Shown here piece after piece: positions 27,858 to 36,395 of a stretch of 64,000 bases of DNA. The notes beneath the pieces were generated by a model, which did no database searches, was not told where the DNA came from, and saw nothing but the letters and a program-made list of their open reading frames with translations. The stretch is from Pseudovibrio japonicus. Lineage in GTDB: Bacteria; Pseudomonadota; Alphaproteobacteria; Rhizobiales; Stappiaceae. The position numbers and the translations under genes are program-made. Positions within the stretch are counted from its first letter, which is position 1. Every line of letters starts with the position of its first letter. The stretch spans positions 124,001 to 188,000 of the forward strand of contig NZ_BMXE01000001.1 of the NCBI RefSeq assembly GCF_014651595.1. Direction: 5' to 3'.

Positions 27858-29492
27858 ATGACTGATACACTTAGTGCTCCAACATGGACACCTACTGTAT
27901 TTACCAAGCCAATCAACGTGAATGCCTACACATCTGTGGTCGAGATATTTGAGGAGGCAAATAGCCGGTTCCCAGATAATGTGGCGTTCACCAATTTTGG
28001 CCAGTCGCTTACATATAAAGACGTGGACGAAAAGTCCCGCGCCGTTGCTGCTTATCTGCAAAATGAGCTGGGGCTAAAGAAAGGCGACCGCGTTGCCATT
28101 ATGCTTCCAAACATTCTGGCGTTCCCGGTAGTGATGTTTGGCATTTTGCGTGCCGGACTGGTTCAGGTCAACGTCAACCCGCTTTACACGCCGCGTGAGC
28201 TGAAGCATCAGCTGAATGATGCAGACACCGAAACCATCTTTATCTTCTCCGGTTCCAGCAACACGTTAGCAGAGGTGATTGCAGACACGCCCGTGAAGAA
28301 TGTGGTGATTGCCAACGTGGGGGATGCCTCAGGTGTGGACCTGCCCTCCCCGCCTGCGCACGAGATGTTTGCGGATCGCATTACGGTGAATGACGTGATC
28401 GCGAAGGGCGAGAAACTGGAGTTTGACCCGCCGCAGATCAATCGTAGCGATTTAATCTACCTGCAATATACTGGCGGAACCACTGGGCTCTCCAAAGGCG
28501 CGGCGCTGAGCCATGGCAATCTGGTTGCAAACGTCATGCAATTTGATGCAGCAACTGACGGGTTCATGAAGGCTGGCGAGGAAGTGGTTATCACGGCGTT
28601 GCCGCTCTACCATATCTTTGCGCTCATGGTGAATTGTCTTTCCTACTATTGGCTGGGATCGCAGAATGTGCTGATCACTAATCCACGCGACATGCCTGGA
28701 TTTGTGGCTGAGCTGAAGAAGCACAAGCTGAGTGTGATTACCGGCGTGAACACGCTGTTTAATGGGCTGCTGCATACGCCGGGCTTTGATGAGCTGGACT
28801 TCAGCAATTACAAGTTCGCCATGGGTGGAGGCTCTGCCATTCAGCGGGCAGTTTCGGATAAGTGGAAACAGGTGACTGGTCACCACATCATTGAAGGTTA
28901 TGGCCTCAGCGAGACCTCTCCAATTCTTTCCGTGAATCCGTTTGATAGCAAGGAGTTTACGGAGACCGTTGGTCAGGTCGTGCCAATGACCGAGATCAAG
29001 CTGTTGGATGCGGACGACAATGAAGTACCTATGGGCCAGCCGGGCGAGCTTTGCGCACGCGGTCCGCAGGTTATGCAGGGGTATTGGCGCAAACCAGATG
29101 CTACTGCTGGTGTGATGACCGCAGACGGGTTCTTCCGGACCGGTGACATCGCTATCATGGATAAACGCAACAACTTCAAGATCGTGGACCGTAAGAAGGA
29201 CATGGTGCTTGTGTCCGGCTTCAACGTTTATCCTGCTGAAGTCGAGGCCGTGATTGCGGAGATTTCCGGTGTGGTTGAAGTGGCCGTTGCAGGTACTCCT
29301 GATCAGCGAACCGGTGAAGCGGTGAAGGCATTTGTGGTTCGCAATTCTGAAGAAGTGACGTCAGAAGCGGTGAAGGCCTACTGCCATGATGCGCTGGCTG
29401 CATACAAAGTGCCCAAGCATGTTGAGTTTTTGGAGGAACTGCCAAAATCCACAGTGGGTAAGATCCTGCGCAGGGAACTGCGGGACAAGTAA
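27858..29492 (+). CDS. fadD: Long-chain fatty acid-CoA ligase
   Basis: A 544-residue adenylate-forming enzyme that activates fatty acids to acyl-CoA for beta-oxidation. The AMP-binding signature YTGGTTGLSKGAALSH lies near residue 205. EGYGLSETSP, FFRTGDIA and the C-terminal VSGFNVYPAEVEAVI and SKSTVGKILR-like ending (PKSTVGKILRREL, with the catalytic Lys) are all intact. The ATG at 27858 has GGGAGGAATT directly upstream. A strong terminator follows. Substrate chain length cannot be judged from sequence. Confidence 0.92.
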   Translation: MTDTLSAPTWTPTVFTKPINVNAYTSVVEIFEEANSRFPDNVAFTNFGQSLTYKDVDEKSRAVAAYLQNELGLKKGDRVAIMLPNILAFPVVMFGILRAGLVQVNVNPLYTPRELKHQLNDADTETIFIFSGSSNTLAEVIADTPVKNVVIANVGDASGVDLPSPPAHEMFADRITVNDVIAKGEKLEFDPPQINRSDLIYLQYTGGTTGLSKGAALSHGNLVANVMQFDAATDGFMKAGEEVVITALPLYHIFALMVNCLSYYWLGSQNVLITNPRDMPGFVAELKKHKLSVITGVNTLFNGLLHTPGFDELDFSNYKFAMGGGSAIQRAVSDKWKQVTGHHIIEGYGLSETSPILSVNPFDSKEFTETVGQVVPMTEIKLLDADDNEVPMGQPGELCARGPQVMQGYWRKPDATAGVMTADGFFRTGDIAIMDKRNNFKIVDRKKDMVLVSGFNVYPAEVEAVIAEISGVVEVAVAGTPDQRTGEAVKAFVVRNSEEVTSEAVKAYCHDALAAYKVPKHVEFLEELPKSTVGKILRRELRDK

Positions 29493-29514
29493 GCACTCTC
29501 TCCAGAAGATATGA

Positions 29515-29546
29515 AAAAAGCCGCAGTTTGATTGCTGCGGCTTTTT
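29515..29546. terminator. Bidirectional terminator between fadD and the DUF1330 gene
   Basis: A 12-bp perfect stem (AAAAAGCCGCAG with CTGCGGCTTTTT, 8-nt loop) is flanked by a T-run on both strands. It lies between two convergent genes and should serve both. Confidence 0.88.
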
Positions 29547-29568
29547 TTGCGTGTTCAAGTGATTTGCA

Positions 29569-29856
29569 TCAGGCGCCTTCCACGATGATCAGGTTTGCGA
29601 TGCCAGCATCTTCCCGGTACTTTCTGGCGGTCTGATACTCCACACTGTTGTAGCAAGCCTTTGCTGTTTCCATATCGGGAAACTCAATCACCACATTACG
29701 TGGGCGATTGTTGCCTTCCAGATCTTCAAATTTGCCGCCGCGGGCCAAGACGTTAGCACCATATTTTTTGAAGGCAGCCGTAGCGCCTTCCGCGTAGAGC
29801 TTGTAGAGCTCAGGATCTTTGACTGTTACGTGAGCGACCCAGTAGGCTTTTGGCAT
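29569..29856 (-). CDS. DUF1330 protein
   Basis: A 95-residue protein of the DUF1330 family (dimeric alpha-beta barrel fold). It begins PKAYWVAHVTVKDPELYKLY and carries VIEFPDMETAKACYNSVEYQ at about residues 61-80. Function unknown in the family. It is the last gene on the minus strand after the NCS1 permease (78 nt gap), so it may belong to the pyrimidine/hydantoin module. The ribosome binding site AAAGGAAG is good. Confidence 0.85.
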   Translation of the reverse strand: MPKAYWVAHVTVKDPELYKLYAEGATAAFKKYGANVLARGGKFEDLEGNNRPRNVVIEFPDMETAKACYNSVEYQTARKYREDAGIANLIIVEGA

Positions 29857-29934
29857 CTTCTCTTCCTTTAAAACAGGAGAAAGCGGCGCGTGATACGCCG
29901 CCTCCTCATCTTGTCGTTACGGTGTATTGACCTG

Positions 29935-31434
29935 TTACTTATTCAGGATTTTGGCCAGAGCAAGGTAAGCAATGCCTGCTACAAACAAACCAACGAACCA
30001 TGCATAGTCATAGATCGTCCGGAAAACCTCCTGGGTTTCACCGGTAAGACCGACACTTGCAAGGAAGCCCGGAAGGTTTGGCAGGACGCCGATGACCAGC
30101 GCCAGCACGCCTGCCCAGTTCCAACCGTTTGAGCCAGAATAGATGCCGTTGTGCTTGAACAGATCTTCCACGTTGAGCTTGGTTTTGCGCAGCAGGTAGT
30201 AGTCTGCCAGCATGATGCCTGCGATAGGCCCCAGCAGCGCTGAATACGCAATCAGCCAGCCCTGAATGTGATCAACCAGAATCCAGGGGAACATCAAGAC
30301 ACCAATGGCGGCCGTGATGTAACCACCTTGCCTCAGGTTGATGGCCTTAGGAGACAGATTGGAGAAACCGTGTGCTGGGGCGACGACGTTTGCTGCGAGG
30401 TTTGTGGTTAGCGTTGCAACAATGAGCGCAAACAGAGCAACGATGATGCTGGTGCCGCCCATTTTTTCAGCTAGGTCAATCGGGTTCCAGACAGCTTCGC
30501 CAAAGATCACAACGGTTGCAGATGTTACTGCAGATGCAATGAAAGCAAACAATGCCATTGGGATTGGAAGACCAATGGCCTGTCCCATGAGCTGGTCTTT
30601 CTGGCTTTTTGCATAACGGGTAAAGTCAGGAATGTTCAAAGCAAGAGTTGCCCAGAAGCCCACCATACCTGTCAGGCTTGGCCAGAAGATAGACCAGAAC
30701 TGCCCCTCTTTTGGCTGGCCTTCCGCGAACTGGCTTGGCGTGGAAAGCATTGCGCCAAAACCGCCTGCATTAACATAGGCCCATGCGAGGAGCGCCAGAC
30801 CCATTGCGAGCAGGAATGGAGCGGCGTAAGTTTCCAGCCAGCGGATGGATTCAGTGCCATTTTTGATGAAGTACAGGTGCAGGGCCCAGAACGCCATGAA
30901 GCAGGCAAACTGGCCCGCATTGATGCCAAGCACTGGCAGTGGGTCTCCTGCAAGTCCGCCACTGGTGAGCGTGTTCAAGATCACGTAGATGGCGAACCCG
31001 CCAACCCATGTTTGAATACCGAACCAGCCACACGCCACGATACCACGGGCAACAGCCGGAATTTTTGCACCGGCAGGACCAAAGGACGAACGCAACAGAA
31101 CCGGGAACGGAATGCCGTATTTGGTGCCTGCGTGGCCGATTAGGACCATCGGCACAAGAACAATCACGTTTGCCAGCAGGATTGTCATGACTGCCTGATC
31201 CCAGCTCATGCCTGAGCCGATCAGATAGGACGCCAACAAATAGGTTGGGATACAGACCACCATACCCACCCAGAGCGCGGAGATGGAAACCCAGTTCCAT
31301 GTGCGGGCTATAGGTGCGGTAGGTAACTGGTCTTCGTTGTAAAGTTCGCCGTCAATTCCGACGAGTTCTTGATGGATAATACCAAACTCATCCGCAACAG
31401 AAGTCGCGGTGGAGCCTATAGTCGAATCCGACAT
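29935..31434 (-). CDS. NCS1-family permease (hydantoin, uracil or allantoin type)
   Basis: A 499-residue inner-membrane symporter with about twelve spans. The family pattern is seen in NWVSISALWVGMVVCIPTYL (first span), PVLLRSSFGPAGAKIPAVAR and GWFGIQTWVGG, which resemble the substrate and cation site of the hydantoin transporter Mhp1. NCS1 members import hydantoins, uracil, thymine, allantoin or cytosine. The upstream hydantoinase and carbamoyl hydrolase favour a pyrimidine or hydantoin substrate. The start follows AGGGGGGAAT. A 214-bp gap separates it from the hydantoinase gene, and no terminator is evident there. Confidence 0.9.
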   Translation of the reverse strand: MSDSTIGSTATSVADEFGIIHQELVGIDGELYNEDQLPTAPIARTWNWVSISALWVGMVVCIPTYLLASYLIGSGMSWDQAVMTILLANVIVLVPMVLIGHAGTKYGIPFPVLLRSSFGPAGAKIPAVARGIVACGWFGIQTWVGGFAIYVILNTLTSGGLAGDPLPVLGINAGQFACFMAFWALHLYFIKNGTESIRWLETYAAPFLLAMGLALLAWAYVNAGGFGAMLSTPSQFAEGQPKEGQFWSIFWPSLTGMVGFWATLALNIPDFTRYAKSQKDQLMGQAIGLPIPMALFAFIASAVTSATVVIFGEAVWNPIDLAEKMGGTSIIVALFALIVATLTTNLAANVVAPAHGFSNLSPKAINLRQGGYITAAIGVLMFPWILVDHIQGWLIAYSALLGPIAGIMLADYYLLRKTKLNVEDLFKHNGIYSGSNGWNWAGVLALVIGVLPNLPGFLASVGLTGETQEVFRTIYDYAWFVGLFVAGIAYLALAKILNK

Positions 31435-31648
31435 TGAAAAATTCCCCCCTCAGCTTAAAGACAGCAGAGTCCCTAGAAAAAACTCCGCTGCATTTAATGA
31501 TCAGCCCACGTACCCCACGCGGGCGCCCCGTCCTCTCGCAGCGCTTGGCAGCACCGCGACAGGTAATTAATTCTTGCCCTCAAGCACATCGTTCTCCGAA
31601 AGCCAGAGCCTGCTTATCGACGGTGTGCTTCGTACTATGCAGACAGAC

Positions 31649-33103
31649 TTAAACGCCTGCCGGCATCAGGTCAGGCCTACGCTCAACTTTGCGCGGCGCT
31701 GTGATTTCTTTCCACTTGGACAGAGCTGCGCCGACCGGAGCATTTGGGTCGCGGGCAACAAACTCACCGTGTCCTGGTTCAGTTTTGACCGTGCTTTCCT
31801 CAATTGCGACTTTGCCACGAGTGAGCGTGAAGCGTGGCAAACCAACCACTTCCTTGCCTTCGAACACGTTGTATTCGACACAAGATTCCTGTTTTGCGGC
31901 AGTGATTGTTTTGGAGCGGTTTGGATCCCAGACCACGATGTCTGCGTCCGCTCCTTCTAAGATTGCACCCTTTTTAGGATACATGTTCAGGATTTTCGCG
32001 ATATTGGTGGAAGTGACAGCTACGAACTCGTTCATGGTTAAGCGGCCAGTGCGTACACCTGTTGTCCAGAGCATTGGCATACGGTCCTCCAGTCCGCCGG
32101 TTCCATTTGGGATCTTTGTAAAGTCGCCGACACCGAGGCGCTTCTGTTCCAATGTAAAGGCGCAGTGGTCGGTTGCCACCACCTGCAGGGAGCCGGATTG
32201 TAAGCCAGCCCAAAGGCTGTCCTGATGCTGTTTGTTGCGGAATGGTGGTGACATGACACGCTGTGCGGCGTGGTCCCAGCTCGGGTTGGAATATTCGCTT
32301 TCATCCAGCGTCAGGTGCTGAATGAGCGGCTCGCCGTAAACGCGCATGCCTTTCTGGCGGGCCCGGCGAATGGCTTCATGGGCCTGCTCGCAGCTTGTGT
32401 GCACGATGTAGAGCGGCACACCTGCCATATCTGCGATCATGATGGCGCGGTTGGCGGCTTCGCCCTCCACTTCCGGCGGGCGGGAATACGCATGGGCTTC
32501 AGGGCCATTGTTGCCTTCTGCCAGCAGCTTTTGTTGCATGGTGGCGACCACGTCGCCGTTTTCTGCGTGGACGAGCGGCATTGCGCCAAGGGCGGCGCAG
32601 CGCTGGAAGGAGGCGAACATTTCGTCATCATCCACCATAAGCGCGCCTTTGTAGGCCATGAAGTGCTTGAAGGTGTTGATACCGCGGTCCACCACTTCCT
32701 GCATCTCGTTAAAGACCTGCTCGCTCCACCACGTGACTGCCATGTGGTAGGAGTAATCTGCGCAAGCTGCCCCTGATTTTTGCTGCCAGATGGCAAGAGC
32801 TTCCATCATGGACTGACCGGGAGATGGCAGGCAGAAGTCAACCACCATGGTGGTTCCGCCAGCAAGGCCTGCTCTGGTGCCAATCTCGAAGTTATCTGCT
32901 GAATGGGTTCCCATAAACGGCATTTCCAGATGCACGTGCGGGTCGATGCCGCCCGGCATGACGTAGCAGCCATCGGCGTCAAGCGTTTCATCACCGGAAA
33001 GGTTTTCGCCGATTTCGATGATCTTGCCACCATCGATGAGGACGTCGGACTTGTAGGTTCTATCGGCAGTTACGATTGTGCCGCCTTTAATAACTGTAGA
33101 CAT
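31649..33103 (-). CDS. Dihydropyrimidinase / D-hydantoinase
   Basis: A 484-residue zinc cyclic amidohydrolase that opens dihydrouracil, dihydrothymine or hydantoins to N-carbamoyl acids. The metal ligands are visible: HVH (His56, His58), the probably carboxylated Lys152 in FMAYKG, His179 in LVHAENGD, a further His in YIVHTSCEQ and an Asp in VVATDHCAF. Length and motifs fit the family well. It lies 41 nt after the amidohydrolase gene that uses its product. In the reductive pyrimidine pathway it is the second step. The first-step enzyme (PreT/PreA) is not in the window. Confidence 0.93.
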   Translation of the reverse strand: MSTVIKGGTIVTADRTYKSDVLIDGGKIIEIGENLSGDETLDADGCYVMPGGIDPHVHLEMPFMGTHSADNFEIGTRAGLAGGTTMVVDFCLPSPGQSMMEALAIWQQKSGAACADYSYHMAVTWWSEQVFNEMQEVVDRGINTFKHFMAYKGALMVDDDEMFASFQRCAALGAMPLVHAENGDVVATMQQKLLAEGNNGPEAHAYSRPPEVEGEAANRAIMIADMAGVPLYIVHTSCEQAHEAIRRARQKGMRVYGEPLIQHLTLDESEYSNPSWDHAAQRVMSPPFRNKQHQDSLWAGLQSGSLQVVATDHCAFTLEQKRLGVGDFTKIPNGTGGLEDRMPMLWTTGVRTGRLTMNEFVAVTSTNIAKILNMYPKKGAILEGADADIVVWDPNRSKTITAAKQESCVEYNVFEGKEVVGLPRFTLTRGKVAIEESTVKTEPGHGEFVARDPNAPVGAALSKWKEITAPRKVERRPDLMPAGV

Positions 33104-33144
33104 ATCGAAGCTCTCAACTCTTTTGGATCTATAGGGTCAACGGG

Positions 33145-34416
33145 TTATTCGGCTGGCTCGGTGGTATCCTGCTCGATCTCGGCATACTCCAGCACGGCGT
33201 GGAAGAGCACGTCGGCGCCTGCGGTTGCCCACTCTCTGGAAATTTCTTCGTCTTCGTTGTGGCTTAAGCCATCCACACAGGGGCACATGATCATGGCAGT
33301 TGGGGCGACACGGTTGATCCAGCAGGCATCGTGGCCAGCTCCGGAGATAATGTCGCGATGGGAGTAGCTCAGACGGTCTGCGGCATTGCGCACTGCGGTG
33401 ACACAGTCCTCGTTGAAAGTGACTGGATCGAAGTGCCCGACCGCTTCAATCTCGATACCCAGACCCAAGTCCTCAGCAATCTTAGGCGCTTCCGCCTCCA
33501 GCTTTGCTTTCATACCATCCAAAACTTCCCGATGTGGGGAGCGGAAATCTATCGTAAAGACGCATTTCCCCGGGATTACATTGCGGCTGTTTGGATAGAC
33601 GTCGCAGTGACCAATGGCGCCGACGGCTTCCGGCTGGTTTTCCATAGCGATCTGGTGCACCAGTTCGGTGATGCGCGCCATTCCGAGGCCTGCGTTCTTG
33701 CGCATTGGCATTGGGGTGGAGCCGGTGTGGCTATCCTTGCCTGTGAGCGTGACCTGTAACCACCAAAGCCCCTGCCCGTGGGTGACGACCCCGATGTCCT
33801 TGCCTTCGATTTCAAGGATTGGCCCCTGCTCGATGTGAAGCTCAAACATGGCGTGGAGTTTTCTGCTGCCGACTGGCTCATCACCAACATAGCCGATGCG
33901 CTTGAGCTCATCGCCAAACTTCTTGCCCTCTGCATCTTCGCGATCATATGCCCAGTCCTGTGTGTGCATGCCAGCAAATACGCCAGAGGAGAGCATGGCC
34001 GGAGCAAAGCGGGTGCCTTCTTCGTTGGTCCAGTTGACCACTTCAATCGGGCGCTTTGTTTTGATGCCGCGCTCCCGAATGGAGCGGATCACTTCCAGAC
34101 CTGCGAGTACGCCGAGCACACCATCATACTTGCCACCGGTTGGCTGTGTGTCGAGGTGAGAGCCGATCATGATCGGATCAAGATCCGGGTCTTCCCCTTC
34201 AAGGCGGGCGAACATGTTGCCCATACTATCGATGTGCATTGTCATGCCTTCCGCCTCGCACCAACTGGCGAAAAGCTTTCGGCCCTCGGCATCCTCATCG
34301 GTCAGTGTCTGCCTGTTGTTGCCGCCACGAACACCGGGTCCGATCCGGGCCATACCCATCAGGCTACGCCACAGTCTGTCACCATTAATACGATGATTTG
34401 AGCCAAGTTTACTCAT
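33145..34416 (-). CDS. N-carbamoyl amino acid amidohydrolase / beta-ureidopropionase (M20 family)
   Basis: A 423-residue zinc hydrolase of the M20 peptidase family, in the group that includes beta-ureidopropionase, N-carbamoyl-L-amino acid hydrolase and allantoate amidohydrolase. Metal sites are visible as GSHLDTQPTGGKYDG (His87, Asp98) and WTNEEGTRFAP. The product of the adjacent hydantoinase is its expected substrate, giving beta-alanine or an amino acid plus CO2 and ammonia. It is first in the minus operon and diverges from cofG. Exact substrate within the family is not decided by the sequence alone. Confidence 0.9.
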   Translation of the reverse strand: MSKLGSNHRINGDRLWRSLMGMARIGPGVRGGNNRQTLTDEDAEGRKLFASWCEAEGMTMHIDSMGNMFARLEGEDPDLDPIMIGSHLDTQPTGGKYDGVLGVLAGLEVIRSIRERGIKTKRPIEVVNWTNEEGTRFAPAMLSSGVFAGMHTQDWAYDREDAEGKKFGDELKRIGYVGDEPVGSRKLHAMFELHIEQGPILEIEGKDIGVVTHGQGLWWLQVTLTGKDSHTGSTPMPMRKNAGLGMARITELVHQIAMENQPEAVGAIGHCDVYPNSRNVIPGKCVFTIDFRSPHREVLDGMKAKLEAEAPKIAEDLGLGIEIEAVGHFDPVTFNEDCVTAVRNAADRLSYSHRDIISGAGHDACWINRVAPTAMIMCPCVDGLSHNEDEEISREWATAGADVLFHAVLEYAEIEQDTTEPAE

Positions 34417-34579
34417 AAGTCTCTCCGATAACGCTTTTTGAACGTCGTTTTATTTGGCGTACCGATGCAAAATCCTTCAAAATTACAGCGGACTTGCCAT
34501 AGTTATCTGGCCTCCCGAAGGAGCGGTAGAACTGATAAAACCGATGAGGACTTTCACAGAATTCAAGCTGTATCTCATG

Positions 34580-34641
34580 TTTTGACATATCAAACAGTTT
34601 GCAACCACACCCTAACAGGGTGCAGGCGAAATATGTCAAAA
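34580..34641. promoter_or_regulatory. Nested inverted repeat in the divergent promoter region
   Basis: TTTTGACATAT (34580-34590) and ATATGTCAAAA (34631-34641) are perfect 11-bp inverted copies 40 bp apart. Between them are a palindrome CAAACAGTTTG (34591-34601) and a small hairpin CACCCT-AAC-AGGGTG. Each outer arm contains TTGACA, so divergent -35 elements are possible; on the minus strand GTTAGG lies about 17 bases further, a weak -10. Confidence 0.5.
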
Positions 34642-34780
34642 ATTCAATCTACTAGATATCCCGCAGGGTTATTTTTCCCATTTGGAAGAAATCGTCGCAC
34701 ATTGTTGAGATGTTTCACTCAGTCGACACAATAGGTCAGCTTAAATCTTGGAAATTCCCCTCCCAAAACTTGGGGTAAAT

Positions 34781-34796
34781 TGGACCAAACAGTCAA
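34781..34796. promoter_or_regulatory. RutR-like operator candidate
   Basis: TGGACCAAACAGTCAA matches 11 of the 14 fixed positions of the E. coli RutR consensus as I recall it (TTGACCA-NN-TGGTCAA). A RutR-like TetR gene lies at the far end of the F420 cluster (42037-42666). The position, between the two divergent operons, is right for joint control. The match was made by eye. Confidence 0.5.
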
Positions 34797-35255
34797 TTAT
34801 CTGTCAACCCACCTGCAAAAATGGATGAAATTCGTCGGTTACTTCAGAAAAACATTTGACATCCCAACGGGTAAAGCAGCTGAGAGCCCCCTAAAATCCC
34901 TAAGAAGGGTCCCGACCAGAAGAGAAAGCTCCACAGTTTCCTAAGATTTTTGATGAATTAATTCAAATTAATAGAATCAAAGTCGTTCTATCTCCTTGTA
35001 GTTGTAAACGTTAATCCGGAAATGTGCATATTTTCTCTGATACTGCTAAATTTTTAAGCAGATCAACTTTACTGAAATAAATATTGCAGAGTGCATTTAC
35101 CAAGTACCTTGTAAGACAGAGCTTTTTATTGCTCACGTGAACCTTTCATTGTAGCCAGTTTATTTGCAGCTCACATGATTTATTCTATTCAAGATATCTT
35201 TCTCCCTTGACTAACTCCGAGTTGCAGATATTTTTTTGACCGAGAGGTAAAAAAT

Positions 35256-36395
35256 ATGCTGACTGCCGAGCAAGCGCGACATCTGGGGAAAGTGCAAGGC
35301 TCAGACCTTCGGGATCTGATGCAAGCCGCTGCCGCAGTAAAGCTTCAGTATTGGGGCGAGACTGTCACCTACTCCCGTAAAGTTTTTGTACCACTGACGA
35401 ATATGTGCCGAGATACCTGTACCTATTGCACATTTGTCAAACACCCCAGTTCTCCTGAAGCAAACATCATGACACCTGAGCAGGTGATGCGGACAGCGCG
35501 CCAAGGCGAAGAGACCGGCTGCAAGGAACTGCTTTTCAGTTTGGGTGAGAAGCCGGAGCTGCGCTACGAGCAGGCAAAAGCTGCGCTCGGAGAGCTTGGT
35601 TATGGGTCCATGACCAGTTATCTGGCAGATGCCTGCAAGATGGTGCTGCGGGAGACTGAGCTTTTGCCCCATGTGAATGCGGGGACCTTGAGCGATGAAG
35701 AGATTGATCAGCTTCGCCCTTACGCCGCTTCCATGGGCATGATGCTGGAGACAACCAGCCGCCGTTTGATGAAAGAAGGCCAGCCACATTACGGGTGCCC
35801 AGATAAAACGCCAGTCCAGCGCCTGCGCACCCTTGAGCGGGCCGGACAGAAGAAAATCCCGTTCACAACAGGACTTTTGATCGGCATTGGCGAGACGTGG
35901 AAAGAGCGGATTGAGGCGCTTGAGGCGATCAATGAAAGCCATGCTCGTTACGGGCACATTCAGGAAGTCATCATCCAAAACTTTCAACGTAAACCGGGTA
36001 TCGGGATGGAGAACCACCCTGAGCCTTCGTTGGACGACATGTTGCGCACGCTGGCTGTTGCGCGGCTTGTCCTTTCCCCTGACATCAGTCTGCAGGCACC
36101 GCCAAATCTGAGCGAGCGGCATATGGAATATCTGAGTGCAGGTATCAACGACTGGGGCGGGATTTCACCTGTCACCATCGACTTTATCAACCCGCAGCAT
36201 CGCTGGCCCGTGATTGATGAGCTTGCCACGTCTACTCGGCTGGCCGGACAGAGGCTGGAGGAGCGTCTGACTGTGTATCCAAGTTATCTGCGCGAGAACA
36301 GCGAGTTTGTTGATCCGGCTGTGCTTTCCAAATCTCAGGGGCTTTGGGAACAGATGGGTTCCTCTGCCGCGCTGCATTCTGGAGGCTCGCAATGA
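35256..36395 (+). CDS. cofG: 7,8-didemethyl-8-hydroxy-5-deazariboflavin synthase, CofG subunit
   Basis: A 379-residue radical-SAM enzyme. With CofH it builds the deazaflavin chromophore F0 of coenzyme F420 from tyrosine and a pyrimidine precursor. The cluster motif CRDTCTYC (Cys51, Cys55, Cys58) is intact, preceded by TYSRKVFVPLTNM. GIGETWKERIEAL and NDWGGISPVTIDFINP follow as in known CofG. It is a separate gene, unlike the fused FbiC of mycobacteria. The ATG is preceded by GAGAGG. It is the first gene of the F420 operon, and its stop overlaps the cofH start. Confidence 0.95.
   Translation: MLTAEQARHLGKVQGSDLRDLMQAAAAVKLQYWGETVTYSRKVFVPLTNMCRDTCTYCTFVKHPSSPEANIMTPEQVMRTARQGEETGCKELLFSLGEKPELRYEQAKAALGELGYGSMTSYLADACKMVLRETELLPHVNAGTLSDEEIDQLRPYAASMGMMLETTSRRLMKEGQPHYGCPDKTPVQRLRTLERAGQKKIPFTTGLLIGIGETWKERIEALEAINESHARYGHIQEVIIQNFQRKPGIGMENHPEPSLDDMLRTLAVARLVLSPDISLQAPPNLSERHMEYLSAGINDWGGISPVTIDFINPQHRWPVIDELATSTRLAGQRLEERLTVYPSYLRENSEFVDPAVLSKSQGLWEQMGSSAALHSGGSQ

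Larger units (their letters stand above)
34417..35255. other. 839-bp divergent regulatory region between the pyrimidine-type operon and the F420 operon
   Basis: No gene is seen on either strand; the base composition is clearly more AT-rich than the flanks. It holds a nested inverted repeat (34580-34641), a RutR-like site (34781-34796), several TTGACA-like hexamers and an imperfect dyad near 35047-35065 (CTGCTAAATTTTTAAGCAG). The cofG ribosome binding site GAGAGG is at the right edge. The size suggests complex control of both operons. Confidence 0.7.

Noticed and set aside
34409-34639. 76-codon minus frame in the divergent regulatory gap
   Set aside because: It overlaps promoter symmetry elements and the amidohydrolase start, and shows no recognisable content.
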